Assembly (NCBI GenBank): GCA_964555935.1
Contig: CAZKUN010000084.1
Coordinates: 1 to 33,175 of the forward strand
Direction: 5' to 3'
Length of the DNA stretch: 33,175 nucleotides
Source: CAZKUN01 sp964555935
Lineage (GTDB): Bacteria; Armatimonadota; Zipacnadia; Zipacnadales; VGFC01
Shown: piece after piece, positions 24,035 through 31,503 of the stretch
Layout: every line of letters starts with the position of its first letter
How positions within the stretch are numbered: position 1 is the first letter of the stretch
Position numbers and translations under genes: made by a program
The notes under the pieces: model-generated
Told to the model about the DNA's origin: nothing
The model's database searches: none
The model's input: only the letters and a program-made list of their open reading frames with translations

Positions 24035-24169
24035 GTAGGAGGGGTTTCAACAGGGAAACTCCGCGAGTTTCCACGACGCCTTTGCCGTCTGGGCGTGCGG
24101 GTCAGGCGACCCACAGGCACGGACGGATGGCGGAACACGAGACGGCGTCGGGGTTAAAACCCCTCCTAC
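24035..24169. repeat. Composite type-I REP pair with nested hairpin and a type-III half
   Basis: The forward copy at 24035 is interrupted after GGGGTTTCAA by GGAAACTC-CGC-GAGTTTCC (24054-24072) before resuming at CGAC. The inverted copy is at 24147-24169. Between them lies a single right arm of the type-III palindrome (GCGGGTCAGGCGACCCACAG). Confidence 0.82.
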
Positions 24170-24209
24170 AGTGATTGGGCAGATGAAAGCGCAAACGCGA
24201 TTGGCGCGA

Positions 24210-24518
24210 CTACCTCACCTCGACCTCAAGCCCGCCCGTGATCGCGCCGGCCAGGTTGTATAGCAGACCGTAGATGCACCCGCCTATGAATCCGAACACG
24301 GGGTACATCAACGCCATGCAGGCGAAGCCGATCGCGCCGCCTGCCAGTGACTGACCGACTGGGGCGCCACTGCCGGCGGCCCCGGTCGCGACCACCACGA
24401 TGGCCATGATGGCGCCGAAGACGATCGCCATGAGCAACCCGCCAACGGCGCCCATGTATCCGACTTGCAGGACGCCGACTCCGCGGATCTCAGGTCTTCG
24501 CTCGATGCTGCTTGCCAT
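24210..24518 (-). CDS. Small membrane protein (DUF3566-like), related to the upstream gene
   Basis: The 102-residue product starts at ATG 24518 after AGGAGGGTGA. Two long transmembrane segments (GGLLMAIVFGAIMAIVVVAT and GFACMALMYPVFGFIGGCIY) frame a Gly/Ser loop, and the end is LYNLAGAITGGLEVEV. The pattern YP-x7-G-x6-LYN-x2-A-x3-GG-x2-E recurs in the C-terminal half of the gene 13 bp upstream, so the two share a module. The frame extends to 24734 only inside that gene. The DUF3566 comparison is by general resemblance and uncertain; function unknown. Confidence 0.6.
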   Translation of the reverse strand: MASSIERRPEIRGVGVLQVGYMGAVGGLLMAIVFGAIMAIVVVATGAAGSGAPVGQSLAGGAIGFACMALMYPVFGFIGGCIYGLLYNLAGAITGGLEVEVR

Positions 24519-24531
24519 GGATGTCACCCTC

Positions 24532-25623
24532 CTAGCGGGCCTGCGTGGTTTCGAACTTGATTCCGCCCCAGGACGAGGCGAGCGCGTTGTAGAGCAGCGC
24601 GCTGATCGCGCCGCCGCCACCCATCGCCAACGGGTAGAGCAATAACATGTAGAGGATGATCGTCGGCTGGGTATAGGGACTGCTATCCGGCATGCCGCCG
24701 CCGGCTGCCGCGACGGCGCCCGCCAACGCTCCAAACATGATGAACATGAACACCCCGCCCAGCAGGCCCAGCACCGCGCCGATGACCGCGCCCATCTTCA
24801 GCGCGGAGAAGGGCGTGACGACGACGAGTTCGCGCGATCCGCTCCGCCATGGGACTGAATGGCGGAAGGAGATCGGGAAGCCCTGGCCTCGGCCCGCGAC
24901 GAAGTTGAAGATCAGCACGCAGACAATGACGCCGATCAGTCATCCGACGACTCCAGCGATCACCTGGAGTCCGAACATCATCCCGGCTGACATGGCGGGC
25001 AGCATGCCGGGCGGCATGCCGGCGTTCATGGGGTTGGAACCGCCGAACATCAGACCCAGCAGGAACGTCAGGCCGTAGCTGATTAGGCACGACACTACCA
25101 CCAGAACGCCCGCGTTCTTGATGAATGAGAGCGGGTCGATCCGTTGGATGCGCGCCCGATCGACCGTACTTGACGGCGCCACGCCTATAGCTGCCGCCAT
25201 CGGAGACGGTGGTGGCGCCTGGATGCCCGCCTGGACGGGCGGAGGCGGTGGAGCGCCGGGAATCGCGGGAGCGGTTGGCGGGCCGTCCAGCGAGGCGTGG
25301 CACCACTCGCACGTCGGGCCCTCGTGAGTCATCTCCCGGCAGTGGGGGCACTCGAACTCCTCCGGCGCGAGGTCGTCCACCGTGCCGGGATCCACCGCGG
25401 GATCGTAGTACTCATCGTCCTCCGCCACCATCATGTCATCCTGTGGAGGAGGCGGTGGCGCGACCGCGGTGGGCGGAGGCGCAGCAGGTGGCGGCGGCAC
25501 CGAGACGGGCGTGCCGGGCACGGTCATCGTCGCCCCGCACGTGCAACGCCCGGTCTGGCCGGCCCGGTCGTCAGGCACGTCGTATTGTTTGGCGCACTCC
25601 GGACAGGTTACTTGAATCGGAAT
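24532..25623 (-). pseudogene. Zn-ribbon/Pro-rich/transmembrane protein with in-frame TGA and an apparent ATT start
   Basis: A single reading frame carries, in order: PIQVTCPECAKQYDVPDDRA and GRCTCGA (a four-Cys zinc ribbon as found at the very N-terminus of many related proteins), a Pro/Ala-rich linker, a second zinc knuckle pair (ECPHC, CEWCHA), RIQRIDPLSFIKNAG, and three or four transmembrane segments ending SALLYNALASSWGGIKFE. A TGA at 24942-24940 interrupts it between GVVG and LIGVIVC without changing frame. The first codon of the ribbon's natural start is ATT (25623-25621), preceded by GGGGGGATGAGCC; no ATG or GTG is available in frame before the first Cys pair. Read without recoding it would give two open frames, the first ending at 24940 and the second starting at GTG 24918. 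Either a decaying gene or recoding. Confidence 0.6.
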
Positions 25624-25662
25624 GGCTCATCCCCCCAAATCAACGGATTGAGTAGCGTCTTT

Positions 25663-25742
25663 GTAGGAGGGGTTTTAACCCCGACGCCGTTTGTCGTTCG
25701 GACAATGCGCGTCAACGGCGTCGGGGTTGAAACCCCTCCTAC
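25663..25742. repeat. Inverted pair of type-I REPs
   Basis: The forward copy at 25663-25685 has a TTTT-type centre, and the inverted copy is at 25720-25742. They are separated by CGCCGTTTGTCGTTC-type sequence that is itself partly palindromic (GCCGTTTG, CAACGGC). The right copy ends 7 bp before the stop codon of the DinB-like gene. Confidence 0.86.
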
Positions 25743-25749
25743 AGTCGGC

Positions 25750-26223
25750 TCAGCTCCACGGGCCCTCTTCGTCTGGGCCCAGTTCCATGCGCAGGATCAT
25801 GTCGACCTCACCCGCATGGAACGTCGTGTGGCGCAACGTGTAGACCCATCGGCCGATGTTCGTCTCCCCCGTCCACGGGTATGGCGACGCCGCGGCGAGG
25901 TCCTCATCGGTTGATGCCCTCAGGTGGGCTCCCAGCGTTGCTGCAACCTCGTCGATGTAGGCGATCAGTTCATCCTGCGTGGGAAGCTGGTCGGCCGAGC
26001 CGCGTTCCCAATCGCCGAACCGCTTGCCCCACGGAAAGCCATCGGGATCGTCGCGCTCGTACCACTCGGCGGCCTCGACGGCGTGCAGCGCCCAGCGCGC
26101 GGGGTTCAGCTTCGCATTGTCATCCTTACGCCACCGGTCGGGCGATATCCTGCGCGCGGAGCTACGTAGCATCTCCCAACAGCGATCGAACTGATCGGCA
26201 AGCGCTTCTCCAGTCGTCGGCAA
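25750..26223 (-). CDS. DinB-like four-helix-bundle protein
   Basis: The 157-residue product begins at TTG 26223 with GGGAGG 9 nt upstream; no ATG fits. It matches the DinB/YfiT superfamily: LADQFDRCWEMLRSSARRIS opening helix, WALHAVEAAEWYERDD with the first His, and LRHTTFHAGEVDMILRM carrying the His-x3-His-type metal ligands in the last helix. Such proteins bind a divalent metal and several act as thiol-dependent transferases; the substrate here is unknown. It lies alone between two repeats. Confidence 0.78.
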   Translation of the reverse strand: MPTTGEALADQFDRCWEMLRSSARRISPDRWRKDDNAKLNPARWALHAVEAAEWYERDDPDGFPWGKRFGDWERGSADQLPTQDELIAYIDEVAATLGAHLRASTDEDLAAASPYPWTGETNIGRWVYTLRHTTFHAGEVDMILRMELGPDEEGPWS

Positions 26224-26259
26224 ATCGGGTTCCTCCCAGTGGGTCGTTGCCTTTGCTGT

Positions 26260-26334
26260 CCGTGCCTGCGGGTCGCCTGACCCGCACGTGAACTCCGGGG
26301 TCGGGCGTGCGGGTCAGGCGACCCGCAGGCACGG
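26260..26334. repeat. Type-III palindrome, variant with GGTCGCCTGACC arms
   Basis: The left arm CCGTGCCTGCGGGTCGCCTG and its inverse differ from other copies by a compensated T-to-G (GTCGCC and GGCGAC in place of GTCTCC and GGAGAC), so the pairing is preserved. The centre lacks ATCCGTACGGAT. Confidence 0.8.
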
Positions 26335-26375
26335 TACGAACGGCGGCTCTGTCTCACGGCCGCAAGACCCTCCGT

Positions 26376-26524
26376 GTAGGAGCGGGTTCAGCCGCGACAA
26401 GTCAAGCCCGGATGAGCACTCCCAAAGCCGCAAGTGGCGGCAGACCACGGCCGTGGATCGTGTAAGGAGCAACCCTGGGAGCAAGTCATCGCCTCTGGCG
26501 TGTCGCAGCTAAAGCAGCTCCTAC
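26376..26524. repeat. Single type-II REP unit (inverted pair)
   Basis: The forward copy at 26376-26398 (GCGGGTTCAGCCGC centre) and inverted copy at 26502-26524 (GTCGCAGCTAAAGCAGC) enclose GCCCGGATGAGCACTCCCAA and GCCGCAAGTGGCGGC. This is the same internal sequence as in the tandem arrays, so it is one isolated 149-bp mobile unit. The right copy ends 30 bp before the glycosidase stop. Confidence 0.85.
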
Positions 26525-26553
26525 ACGGCGGCTCTGTCTTACGGATTTCCGGT

Positions 26554-27861
26554 CTACTCCCTCGCCACCACGAGGAGCGCGTTGGATATGTTGCGGCCGG
26601 GACTGACGAGATAGCTGCCCTTGTAGTAGAGGCAACTCGACGCGCCGCCGTCGAGGTTCATGGCGTCATGCGCGCCGACGGCCTTCATGATCCCCGCGAG
26701 TTGCTTCACCGTCACGCCGCTGCACGTCGCCATCAGAAGATATCCATCGTCAGTGACGCCGACGGCGCTGCGACTGCCCGTGCCGGAGAGGATTTTCGGG
26801 TCGCGGAAGCCCTCGGCCTCCGGATTCATGGTGACCTCGCCGTTTCGGACCAAGAGCGGCCCGCAGCCGATGGCCTCCTGCACCTCCGCCCACTTGTGGT
26901 CGGCGTCGGATGATTCGGCGGTGATGCTGTAGGCGCACTTCTGACCGGGCTTGAACCGATCGGCCAGGTACTTCTCCTTGCCGCGGAGGTAGATGATGTA
27001 TCCATCGTTAGGGATGGCGTGGGTGCCGGCGGATTTGCTGACGACCTTGCCGTTGCGGACCACGACCTGGATGCCGTCGCCGGGAGTATCGCCGAGAGCC
27101 CAGCGCGGCGTGTAGAGCTGCGCGAGGGTCTGGTTGATGGGGTAATCGTTCATCCCATAGGCATACCACCGGCCGCGCCAGCCTCCGTCGCCGTCAAGCT
27201 TGCCCTGGACCTTGTACTTCACCGCGCCAATCGCGGCCGTGCCGTCGGCCCAGTAGCCCAGCGTCGCGGGGTGGTCGGCGATATGGATGACTTGCCCGCC
27301 GGTCGCGAGGTGACCGTAGGGATTCTTGACCGTATCGTTGGAGTAGGCGTCGAAGAAGCTGCCATTGATCGCGGCTTCGGCGTTGTGGCGCTGGGCGATG
27401 TCTTTCAGCGATTCCGTGCAGCCCACGCGACCGCGCGCGAGGCCGACCCGGAGCTTGAACGAGCCGAGCGGCACGCGCAGGACGCGGACGCTGACCGCGC
27501 GCCCGTTCACCGCGACGCTACGGCTCTGCTTCTCAACAGGCCCGGTTGGGAGAGCCGCGACCGTCTGCGTCTCGGGGGGAATCTCATCGACGTCGTTAGT
27601 GCCCTTCGCTGCCGTCGGCTTCGATCCGGGCGTTGAGGTGTCAACCGGCGCGGGCGTCTCGGCCTTTCTGACGACCGGGGGGGCGGGCTCAGGACTCGCC
27701 GCGTCGGCGACGACAGCCGGCGCTGCGTCGGCGACAGGCTCCGCCGCGCAGTCGAGCGGCTCGCCCTGGGTCTCCACGACGCGATCGCCCGCGAACAGCC
27801 CCTGCGCGGGCCGGCAACCAGCCACCACGACCACAAGCCCAATCATCCAGTAGCGCAACAC
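26554..27861 (-). CDS. Lipoprotein of the phosphodiester glycosidase (NAGPA-like) family
   Basis: From GTG 27861 the product has 435 residues. A lipoprotein signal (MIGLVVVVAGC) is followed by a long Ala/Pro/Thr-rich linker and then a phosphodiester glycosidase domain from VRVLRVPLGSFKLRVGLARG. Signature segments are HNAEAAINGSFFDAYSNDTV, ADGTAAIG, IGCGPLLVRNGEV, TGSRSAVGVTDDGYLLM and DAMNLDGGASSCLYYKG. In characterised members this domain cleaves N-acetylglucosamine alpha-1-phosphodiesters. Here it would act at the cell surface, possibly on cell-wall or capsule polymers. An alternative GTG at 27876 lies before AGGGGTGAT, which suits the 27861 start better. The gene stands alone between repeats. 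Confidence 0.88.
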   Translation of the reverse strand: MLRYWMIGLVVVVAGCRPAQGLFAGDRVVETQGEPLDCAAEPVADAAPAVVADAASPEPAPPVVRKAETPAPVDTSTPGSKPTAAKGTNDVDEIPPETQTVAALPTGPVEKQSRSVAVNGRAVSVRVLRVPLGSFKLRVGLARGRVGCTESLKDIAQRHNAEAAINGSFFDAYSNDTVKNPYGHLATGGQVIHIADHPATLGYWADGTAAIGAVKYKVQGKLDGDGGWRGRWYAYGMNDYPINQTLAQLYTPRWALGDTPGDGIQVVVRNGKVVSKSAGTHAIPNDGYIIYLRGKEKYLADRFKPGQKCAYSITAESSDADHKWAEVQEAIGCGPLLVRNGEVTMNPEAEGFRDPKILSGTGSRSAVGVTDDGYLLMATCSGVTVKQLAGIMKAVGAHDAMNLDGGASSCLYYKGSYLVSPGRNISNALLVVARE

Positions 27862-27958
27862 GCCATCACCCCTCACTGGATATCTGCACGGATCTTGCCG
27901 CGCGGCTGCACCTTAAACATATAGGGACGCGCCGAGATTTCTGTTAAGCTGGCATCCT

Positions 27959-28124
27959 GTAGGAGGGGTCTCAACCCCGACACGATCGCTATGCGTCCCG
28001 ATCCCGTGCCTGCGGGTCTCCTGACCCGCTTCGTTATCCGTACGGATCGCGCAACCGAACGGAGCGGGTCAGGAGACCCGCAGGCACAGACGGCACGGCG
28101 TGTCGGGGTTGAAACCCCTCCTAC
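27959..28124. repeat. Composite repeat: type-I REP pair enclosing a type-III palindrome
   Basis: The outer copies are at 27959-27981 (forward, with GGGGTCTCAACCCC) and 28102-28124 (inverted). The inner type-III palindrome at about 28005-28087 has a full left arm, TTATCCGTACGGAT centre and full right arm. This is the clearest three-level nesting in the window and fills the gap between divergent genes, so the promoters must lie outside or within it. Confidence 0.87.
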
Positions 28125-28164
28125 AGGATGCCCGACTCTCACCCACGCGCAAAAGGAGCCCTTA

Positions 28165-29451
28165 ATGAAGCTCGCCTTTGTCCGGATAGCATGTACGTCG
28201 CTCGGATTCGCGCTCATCGCGTGTTGCGCCTCCGCCGACCTGTTCAGTTACGTCGAGAAGCCCGACGATGCCTTCACGTGGGAACTCAACGGCACGACGG
28301 AGGTCGGCCCGGGCAAGGTCTACGATCTGTCCATGGTCTCGCAAGTCTGGCAGGGGATCACGTGGGAGCACCAGATCCAGATATACGAGCCGCGCAACCT
28401 CAAATACACCGACATGATGCCGCTGATGATCACCGGCGGCGGCGCGGACGATGAAAGCCAGACCATCGGCCTCACCGTCGCGAACATGCTCGGCACGCGC
28501 ATCGCGGTGCTGTATCACATTCCCAAACAGCCGCTGTTTGATGGCCTCAAGGAAGATGCGCTGATCTCCTACACGTGGATGAAGTACATGGAGACGGGCG
28601 ACGAGGATTGGATCCTGAACTTCCCGATGACGAAGGCCACCGTGCGGGCGATGGATGCGCTCGATGCCTTCAGCGAGGAGCAGTTGGAGGCGAAGGTCAG
28701 CGGCTACATGGTCTTTGGCGCGAGCAAGCGCGGTTGGACGACTTACATGACCGGCATCGTCGCGCCCGAGCGCTGCGTGGGGATCGCGCCGATGGTCTTT
28801 GACATCCTGAACATGCCGGTCCAGATCGGCCACCAGCGCGATTTCTGGGGCGACTACTCGCCCATGATCCACGATTACACCGACAAAGGCATCCAAAGCC
28901 TGATGGACACCGAGCGCGGCTACCGGCTCGGATGGATCGTCGACCCTTACAGCTATCGCGATAAGCTCACGATGCCCAAACTCGTGATTCTCGGCTCGAA
29001 TGATCCGTACTGGCCGATCGACGCGGTGAACCAGTACTACCGAGGGCTGCCGAATCCGAGGCTGCTGCTCATCGCGCCGAACTCGGGCCACGGGCTTGAT
29101 GATCTGATGCGCGTGCTCGGATCAATGGGCGGATTCTACCGGCTCCTGGCGGAGGACAAGCCGATGCCGGTCCCCCAATGGCAATGGACTGAGGACGCCG
29201 ACAGCGCCGTGCTTGAGATGACCGCCGAGCCCGTGCCGGATGAGGTCAGAGTCTGGGTCGCCCGCCAGGACAAGCGCGACTTCCGCGACGCCGAGTGGGA
29301 GGCGTCCGACCTCACCCTTGCCGACGGCGCGGCGGAGGTCGACATCGAGCGCAAGGATGGCAAGTACACTGCAGCATACGGGGAGATGGTCTTCCTCGTC
29401 GACGGCCTGCGACTGACCGTCTCGACGCAGCCGTACGTGCTGCATCCGTAG
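28165..29451 (+). CDS. PhoPQ-activated pathogenicity-related (PqaA-type) secreted hydrolase
   Basis: The 428-residue product starts at ATG 28165 with AAAAGGAG upstream and a signal peptide (CTSLGFALIACCASA). It matches the PhoPQ-activated protein family of alpha/beta hydrolases: QGITWEHQIQIYEP, MITGGGADDES, then KVSGYMVFGASKRGWTTYMT with nucleophile Ser187 in G-A-S-K-R-G, PAPERCVGIAPMV-type helix, LVILGSNDPYWPIDAVNQYY with the acid Asp, and NSGHGLDD with His. The C-terminus is a beta-sandwich. The name comes from a Salmonella gene, but homologues are widespread in environmental bacteria with no link to virulence; the substrate is unknown. It may head an operon with the two following genes. 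Confidence 0.88.
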   Translation: MKLAFVRIACTSLGFALIACCASADLFSYVEKPDDAFTWELNGTTEVGPGKVYDLSMVSQVWQGITWEHQIQIYEPRNLKYTDMMPLMITGGGADDESQTIGLTVANMLGTRIAVLYHIPKQPLFDGLKEDALISYTWMKYMETGDEDWILNFPMTKATVRAMDALDAFSEEQLEAKVSGYMVFGASKRGWTTYMTGIVAPERCVGIAPMVFDILNMPVQIGHQRDFWGDYSPMIHDYTDKGIQSLMDTERGYRLGWIVDPYSYRDKLTMPKLVILGSNDPYWPIDAVNQYYRGLPNPRLLLIAPNSGHGLDDLMRVLGSMGGFYRLLAEDKPMPVPQWQWTEDADSAVLEMTAEPVPDEVRVWVARQDKRDFRDAEWEASDLTLADGAAEVDIERKDGKYTAAYGEMVFLVDGLRLTVSTQPYVLHP

Positions 29452-29531
29452 TGGAGAGGCGAGGCTTGCCGGCGTTCAACACGTCTGTCTGAGTGTCGCC
29501 CGCGTGTGGTCGACAGAGAGGTGGTCAGGCA

Positions 29532-30653
29532 TTGGCGTTGAGCCCAGCGCAGTGGAAGAGACGCCAGAACATCACCATCGCGTGCGGCGTTTGCGCGTGC
29601 GTGGTGGCCTATACTGGAGTCTTCGTTTGGGCGTTCATCTCCCGCGCGTCGCCGTTCGCGCGGGAGATCGCCTCGCTCGTAGCCGCCGAGGATTGGCCTG
29701 CCATTATCGACCGCACCACCCTCGCCCTCGACGCGGGGGACGAGAGGCGCGAAGAGTGTCTCTACTTCCGAGGGTTTGGGCACGTGCAGATGGGCGACTT
29801 CAGGGCCGCTCTGTCTGACATGGCGTCGGCAGGATCCTACGGTCCATGGCCCGGCTGGCCGAACGCCAGAGCATACAGGGAAATGCTCGCCGACGCGACA
29901 GCGCCCCTACCCGAGCACCCCGAGCCGATCTATGGCTCCGATGGCCGGCTTCTGTACTATCTGCACTACGACCAGCTCGCCCCTTGGACGGAGGCGATGG
30001 GCGAACACCAGCGGCTGTCATTCGAGTTTCTCGAGCGCCTGTTTGGGGTGCGCATGGGTCCGGTCCACGTGTACCTGTTCAACAACTGGGGACCGTTTGA
30101 GCGGGCTTTCACGGCCTTGGGCGGGACACAGCCCCGCTCCTGGCAAGCAGGCACCGCGACCTCGGGGTGTGTCCTGCTGTGTCGCACGTTTTCGGACGGC
30201 ACGCCGTCCACCTCGCAGCACCCAGCGGAGATGGCCGGGCTGACCTGTCACGAGTGGACACACCTGCTGCTCCGTCAGCAGGTTGGCCCGCTCGACAAGT
30301 GGCTCGACGAAGGGCTGGCGTACTGGGCGGGAGACCAAGCAGTCCTCCGGTGGGCCGGTCGCCGGCCGATCAACTGGCTCGGCTCACGCGCCCTCGACCT
30401 CGGCGTGCTCAACGACCCCTTCACCTACTACGACCCGGCGATCGCCACCGACGCCTACGCCCAGGCGAGTGGGATGACGGAAGCGCTGATCGGGCGGATG
30501 GGGCCGCAGGGCGTCCCGCAGTTCGTGAAGCTGCTGAAGCAGCACGGCGACGTCGACGCCGCGCTGACGTTTGGCTGGGGTATCGACAGCGAAGACCTCC
30601 TCGAGGAGTGGAAGGCCAGCCGAACGTCGATCCAAGGGGGCCAAGGCCGCTGA
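29532..30653 (+). CDS. Membrane-anchored gluzincin-like (peptidase MA family) protein
   Basis: From TTG 29532 the product has 373 residues; GAGAGGTGG (29516-29524) lies 7 nt upstream. A GTG at 29493 is an alternative without ribosome site. One N-terminal transmembrane segment (ITIACGVCACVVAYTGVFVW) is followed by a tetratricopeptide-like region (DWPAIIDRTTLALDAGDERR, YFRGFGHVQMGDFRAAL). The catalytic part has VHVYLFNN, TCHEWTHLLLRQQ (zinc-binding HEWTH near residues 240-244) and KWLDEGLAYW, whose Glu is the third ligand of gluzincins. LKQHGDVDAALTFGWGIDSE near the end is typical of the MA-like family. Active site probably faces the periplasm. It is followed after 8 bp by the next gene. Confidence 0.78.
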   Translation: MALSPAQWKRRQNITIACGVCACVVAYTGVFVWAFISRASPFAREIASLVAAEDWPAIIDRTTLALDAGDERREECLYFRGFGHVQMGDFRAALSDMASAGSYGPWPGWPNARAYREMLADATAPLPEHPEPIYGSDGRLLYYLHYDQLAPWTEAMGEHQRLSFEFLERLFGVRMGPVHVYLFNNWGPFERAFTALGGTQPRSWQAGTATSGCVLLCRTFSDGTPSTSQHPAEMAGLTCHEWTHLLLRQQVGPLDKWLDEGLAYWAGDQAVLRWAGRRPINWLGSRALDLGVLNDPFTYYDPAIATDAYAQASGMTEALIGRMGPQGVPQFVKLLKQHGDVDAALTFGWGIDSEDLLEEWKASRTSIQGGQGR

Positions 30654-30661
30654 ACGGAAGA

Positions 30662-31366
30662 ATGGACACGGAAACCCAGGCATACCCCACGGACCCGAAA
30701 CTCGAACCACCCCCGTCGCCGATGTCGGCTCCGGTCGACGACGATTGGGACCGGCGTCCGCTGTGCGTGCTGGTCCTGTTCCCGCTGGCCCTGACCAGCC
30801 CGGTGCTCAGCATGGCGGCGCTTGGCCTGACCATCTATGCCTTGCCTGTCCCCGGGCTTCGACCGTTCGTGCCGCCGCTGTCACCGGGCCGCGACATCAT
30901 TTTGCTTCTCGGCGCCGTGGTGGGGGACTATGCGCTCCGTCGACATCCTCGGGCTCTGCGCTGGGCAGTCGGCATGGCCGCGACGGGTCCGCTCTTGATG
31001 CTCCTTGATCTGGTTACGTATTCAGGACTCGATGTGCTCGCGGCGAAGCTGCTGGAGGACGGGGTCCATGCGGGCGGGGCCGCCATCATCGGCCTGGTGA
31101 TGGCATGGGCCGCGCGGACATCGAAGGGGTTGATCTGGAGGTTGCCAGTTGTGGGCTTGGTGATCCAGACAGGTAGCGCGGTGGCGCTCGCCATGGTTGC
31201 GCAGTCGCTGGCGCTCCGCCCCTCGATTGCACCCCAGTCAGCGTGGGCCTGGATCGCGGCGCTGTTCGCGGTCCAGCTCCCCGGCATCGTGTTCGGCCTG
31301 TGCCTGGCGATTGGGTTGCGGGTGAAGATCCGCGCGCCGTGGGAACGGCCAGGCAAGGCGCAATAA
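30662..31366 (+). CDS. Polytopic membrane protein of unknown function
   Basis: The 234-residue product starts at ATG 30662, eight bases after the preceding stop, with weak GGAAGA. A 40-residue acidic/Pro-rich N-terminus (YPTDPKLEPPPSPMSAP) is followed by about six hydrophobic segments, e.g. LCVLVLFPLALTSPVLSMAA, IILLLGAVVGDYAL, WAVGMAATGPLLMLLDLV, GGAAIIGLVMAWAA, PVVGLVIQTGSAVALAMV and IAALFAVQLPGIVFGLCLAI. No family recognised. Close spacing suggests one transcript with the gluzincin-like gene. The frame remains open upstream to 30167 but that is within the preceding gene. Confidence 0.75.
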   Translation: MDTETQAYPTDPKLEPPPSPMSAPVDDDWDRRPLCVLVLFPLALTSPVLSMAALGLTIYALPVPGLRPFVPPLSPGRDIILLLGAVVGDYALRRHPRALRWAVGMAATGPLLMLLDLVTYSGLDVLAAKLLEDGVHAGGAAIIGLVMAWAARTSKGLIWRLPVVGLVIQTGSAVALAMVAQSLALRPSIAPQSAWAWIAALFAVQLPGIVFGLCLAIGLRVKIRAPWERPGKAQ

Positions 31367-31399
31367 GCAGCATCGGGCGCGAGTCCCCCAGCTTGGCGC

Positions 31400-31480
31400 G
31401 TCGCGGCTAAAGCAGCTCCTACACGGCGGCTTTGGCTCACGGATACAAGACTGCCGTGTAGGAGCGGGTTCAGCCGCGAC
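31400..31480. repeat. Type-II REP pair in divergent orientation
   Basis: The inverted copy at 31400-31422 (GTCGCGGCTAAAGCAGC) precedes the forward copy at 31458-31480 (GCGGGTTCAGCCGC centre), so heads point toward each other. This is the junction seen between adjacent units of the tandem arrays, without the rest of the array. Confidence 0.85.
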
Positions 31481-31503
31481 GCCGTTCGCAAGAGGAGCAA
31501 CGC

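Noticed and set aside
24940..24942. Selenocysteine codon
   Set aside because: The TGA is in a transmembrane segment of a non-redox protein and no SECIS-like hairpin is evident right after it.
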